Source: Thermoanaerobacterium sp. (GTDB taxonomy: Bacteria > Bacillota > Thermoanaerobacteria > Thermoanaerobacterales > Thermoanaerobacteraceae). From it: a stretch of 9,790 bases of DNA. Below, one piece after another: positions 8,495-9,790 of the stretch. The first letter of the stretch is position 1. Every line of letters starts with the position of its first letter. The stretch covers positions 1 through 9,790 of the forward strand of contig JASBVU010000046.1 of the NCBI GenBank assembly GCA_029960905.1, given 5' to 3'. The notes beneath the pieces were generated by a model that ran no database searches, was not told where the DNA came from, and was given only the letters and a program-made list of their open reading frames with translations. Both the position numbers and the translations under genes were made by a program.

Positions 8495-8527
8495 AAATTA
8501 TGTCTGGCTTTATACCAGACATAATTT
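8495..8527 (-). other. 5' hairpin in nfnAB leader
   Basis: Perfect 13-bp inverted repeat, AAATTATGTCTGG (8495-8507) and CCAGACATAATTT (8515-8527), 7-nt loop. It should fold at the very 5' end of the nfnAB mRNA, since transcription is expected to start near 8535, and leaves the GGAGG site free. On the minus strand the stem is followed by ATTAC, with no run of T, so it is not a normal terminator. An mRNA-stabilising stem or a protein-binding operator would fit. Confidence 0.7.
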
Positions 8528-8542
8528 TTCACTTAATGATAT

Positions 8543-8569
8543 ATTATATATTTATATAACCAATGTCAA
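8543..8569 (-). promoter_or_regulatory. Sigma-A promoter of nfnAB
   Basis: Perfect TTGACA (8564-8569). The best -10, TATAAT (8543-8548), is at 15-bp spacing; overlapping TAATAT (8541-8546) is at 17 bp. Start is expected near 8535. Confidence 0.65.
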
Positions 8570-8660
8570 ATATTTTTACGTCAAAAACAATATATTACCT
8601 AATTACTCAACGACATCTTAATAAATTTAACAAAACAAGACAATCTTTTATCCAATTAAA

Positions 8661-9585
8661 TTAAAGAGATTCTAAATAAATTTTTTCAATGACAGATTCA
8701 GTAGCTTCAATCGGCGCAATAGACAATAATCCATCTAAAAAAGGAGTTGTTTTAGCAAGTTTCACAAGATTAGGAATATCATCCTTCGTAAATCCAAAAT
8801 CAGATAACTTTTGAGTACACCCTACATTAAAAAGCCATTCCTGAACTTTTTCTGCAACATATTCCGCCTCAGCGGGCAATCCTTTCAATCCAGGTACTAT
8901 AGGACTATAGACATCAGCCAATACTTCTGCTGTAGCTGGATAAATAGCTTTTACAACTGCCGGCAATATTGCTCCAAGTCCTAACCCATGAGCTATTTCA
9001 GGCTTTACAGCACTTAAAGGATGTTCTAAAGCATGAGTAAGATGCAAAAGACCATTGTCAAAAGATATGCCAGCCAATGCAGAAGCATACAGAAGATAAT
9101 ATCTTGCTACAAGATTTAATGGATCATTTACAGCAGCAGGAAGGTAACGAACAATCAATTTCTTCAGGTATAAATTTCTGCTCGTAAAGTTCTCTTGCAT
9201 TTTTATCAGTATACTTTAAAAGTACAGCCACGCTTTTTGCAGTATCTATCGGACTACCACCGCCAATTCCAATTACAGCTTTTGCTCCAGATTCACGTCC
9301 GATTTTTGCTGCTTCATCAATCATATCAACTGTAGGATTTGGACCAACTTTGTCGTATAGTGAATATTTTAAATCAAGTTCATCCAGCACAGGTTTTACA
9401 ACATCCCAAGCACCGCTAGTTTTATACGAGCCTTTGCCTGTTATAAAAATAACATTATCAATGCCATTAATTTTTAGATTTTCTAATATATTCTTTGTCT
9501 TATGTATACTCCCAATCCCAAAATAAGTCGTATTTTTGCAGCGAAGTTCAAAAATCTTGTTAGGGTTCACCTTTGTCTCCCACAT
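8661..9585 (-). pseudogene. adhA: Broken iron-containing alcohol dehydrogenase (adhA-like)
   Basis: Two pieces of one group III (iron-dependent) alcohol dehydrogenase lie in different frames. The N-terminal piece (from ATG 9585) has 140 homologous residues, with the NAD(P)-binding GGGSPIDTAKS at 108-118. It then runs out of frame after KFIPE and stops at 9124. The C-terminal piece is homologous from LIVRYLPAAVNDP onward, in the other frame, and ends at 8661. It keeps the late metal-ligand region HALEHPLSAVKPEIAHG. Intact family members are about 385-400 aa, so roughly 260-280 bases are missing near 9157-9168. The loss takes the middle of the cofactor domain and the first two metal ligands (the D-x3-H motif). 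Neither fragment should be active. The two cannot be rejoined by a single-base shift. Promoter, operator and AGAAGG ribosome site upstream are intact. An assembly error is possible. Confidence 0.88.
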
Positions 9586-9601
9586 TTTTATAACCTTCTA
9601 T

Positions 9602-9619
9602 TAGTTAAATTTATAACAA
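9602..9619. promoter_or_regulatory. Candidate Rex operator of adhA-like gene
   Basis: Minus strand TTGTTATAAATTTAACTA compared with the Rex consensus TTGTTAA-N4-TTAACAA: 12 of 14 specified positions match, with one mismatch per half-site. It lies between the -10 and the ribosome site, where a bound repressor would block transcription. Rex senses NADH/NAD+ and is known to control fermentative alcohol dehydrogenase genes in Clostridia. Confidence 0.6.
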
Positions 9620-9631
9620 ATTTCATATTAT

Positions 9632-9660
9632 ATTATAGTATCATTCCATCGAATAGTCAA
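9632..9660 (-). promoter_or_regulatory. Sigma-A promoter of broken adhA-like gene
   Basis: TTGACT (9655-9660), 17-bp spacer, TATAAT (9632-9637). Near-perfect consensus, with the start expected near 9625. It is still intact although the gene is not. Confidence 0.85.
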
Positions 9661-9690
9661 ATTTAAATCAAAAAATATCAAAAAGTTTTT

Positions 9691-9721
9691 ATCAAAAAAA
9701 CATAGATTAATAGCTATGTTT
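9691..9721 (-). terminator. Intrinsic terminator of upstream partial gene
   Basis: Minus strand AAACATAG (9714-9721), 8-nt loop, CTATGTTT (9698-9705), then TTTTTGAT. It follows the stop codon at 9736 by about 14 bases. Confidence 0.75.
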
Positions 9722-9735
9722 ATAAATTCTTTATT

Positions 9736-9789
9736 CTACCTGTTTAATGTTTTGTTGTAATTTTCAAGTGCACTATTAACATTTTTTTC
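9736..9789 (-). CDS. C-terminal end of an unidentified gene (partial)
   Basis: Reading in from the window edge, one minus frame gives EKNVNSALENYNKTLNR and then TAG at 9736-9738, followed closely by a good terminator. The hydrophilic, helix-prone tail looks like a real protein end and would suit, for example, a solute-binding protein, but 17 residues are not enough to name it. A second frame is also open for a short distance, so the call rests mainly on the terminator spacing. Confidence 0.4.
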   Translation of the reverse strand, partial: EKNVNSALENYNKTLNR

Positions 9790-9790
9790 A

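Noticed and set aside
8467..8532. 22-residue N-terminal extension of NfnA
   Set aside because: It would encode across the GGAGG site and the perfect hairpin, is not family-like, and the internal ATG has a proper ribosome site.
8617..8634. Possible Rex site upstream of nfnAB
   Set aside because: One half (TTGTTAA on the minus strand, 8627-8633) is perfect but the other matches at only 3 of 7 positions, and it lies about 50 bp upstream of the -35.
9124..9200. Programmed frameshift joining the two ADH fragments
   Set aside because: A frameshift would not restore the roughly 90 missing residues, and no slippery run with a stimulatory structure is evident at the junction.

Overview
The window looks like chromosome from a low-GC, spore-forming, anaerobic Clostridia-type Firmicute. 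The best guess is Thermoanaerobacterium or a close relative. The reasons are AT-rich intergenic DNA, strong AGGAGG ribosome sites, clostridial 2[4Fe-4S] ferredoxin, NfnAB and a thermophile-type iron alcohol dehydrogenase close together, and a Spo0E-family sporulation gene. The genus is inferred from remembered family resemblance, not from a search. All protein genes lie on the minus strand; only a two-tRNA operon is on the plus strand.

Layout, in window order: (1) 41-2802, a P-type cation ATPase whose leader is a yybP-ykoY (Mn2+) riboswitch with an overlapping intrinsic terminator. (2) 2822-3366, a sporulation-flavoured pair: a Spo0E-like phosphatase with its own sigma-A promoter, preceded by a 67-aa unknown protein behind a promoter that fits the sigma-H consensus completely. 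(3) 3385-5559, a stand-alone alanyl-tRNA editing protein (AlaX) downstream of a branched-chain aminotransferase (IlvE), separated by an intercistronic hairpin; ilvE has a clear sigma-A promoter. (4) 5561-5842, a 56-aa 2[4Fe-4S] ferredoxin with promoter and terminator. (5) 5889-6127, promoter, tRNA-Gln(CTG), tRNA-Glu(CTC) and terminator, divergent from the ferredoxin. (6) 6166-8569, nfnA-nfnB, overlapping genes for the electron-bifurcating ferredoxin:NADP oxidoreductase, with a 13-bp perfect hairpin at the mRNA 5' end. (7) 8661-9660, an iron-containing alcohol dehydrogenase broken by an internal deletion plus frameshift, still carrying a strong promoter and a good Rex-type operator. (8) 9696-9789, the 3' tip and terminator of a further minus-strand gene that enters the window.

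The right half has a common theme of fermentative redox metabolism: ferredoxin, Nfn (which links reduced ferredoxin and NADH to NADPH) and an alcohol dehydrogenase that would spend the reducing power if it were intact. The most notable points are the disrupted dehydrogenase under an apparently intact Rex-type control region, the sigma-H-driven unknown small protein next to Spo0E, and the Mn2+ riboswitch, which argues that the 'calcium' ATPase handles manganese. I see no mobile element, CRISPR array or phage gene. Gene-free stretches are all under 300 bases.
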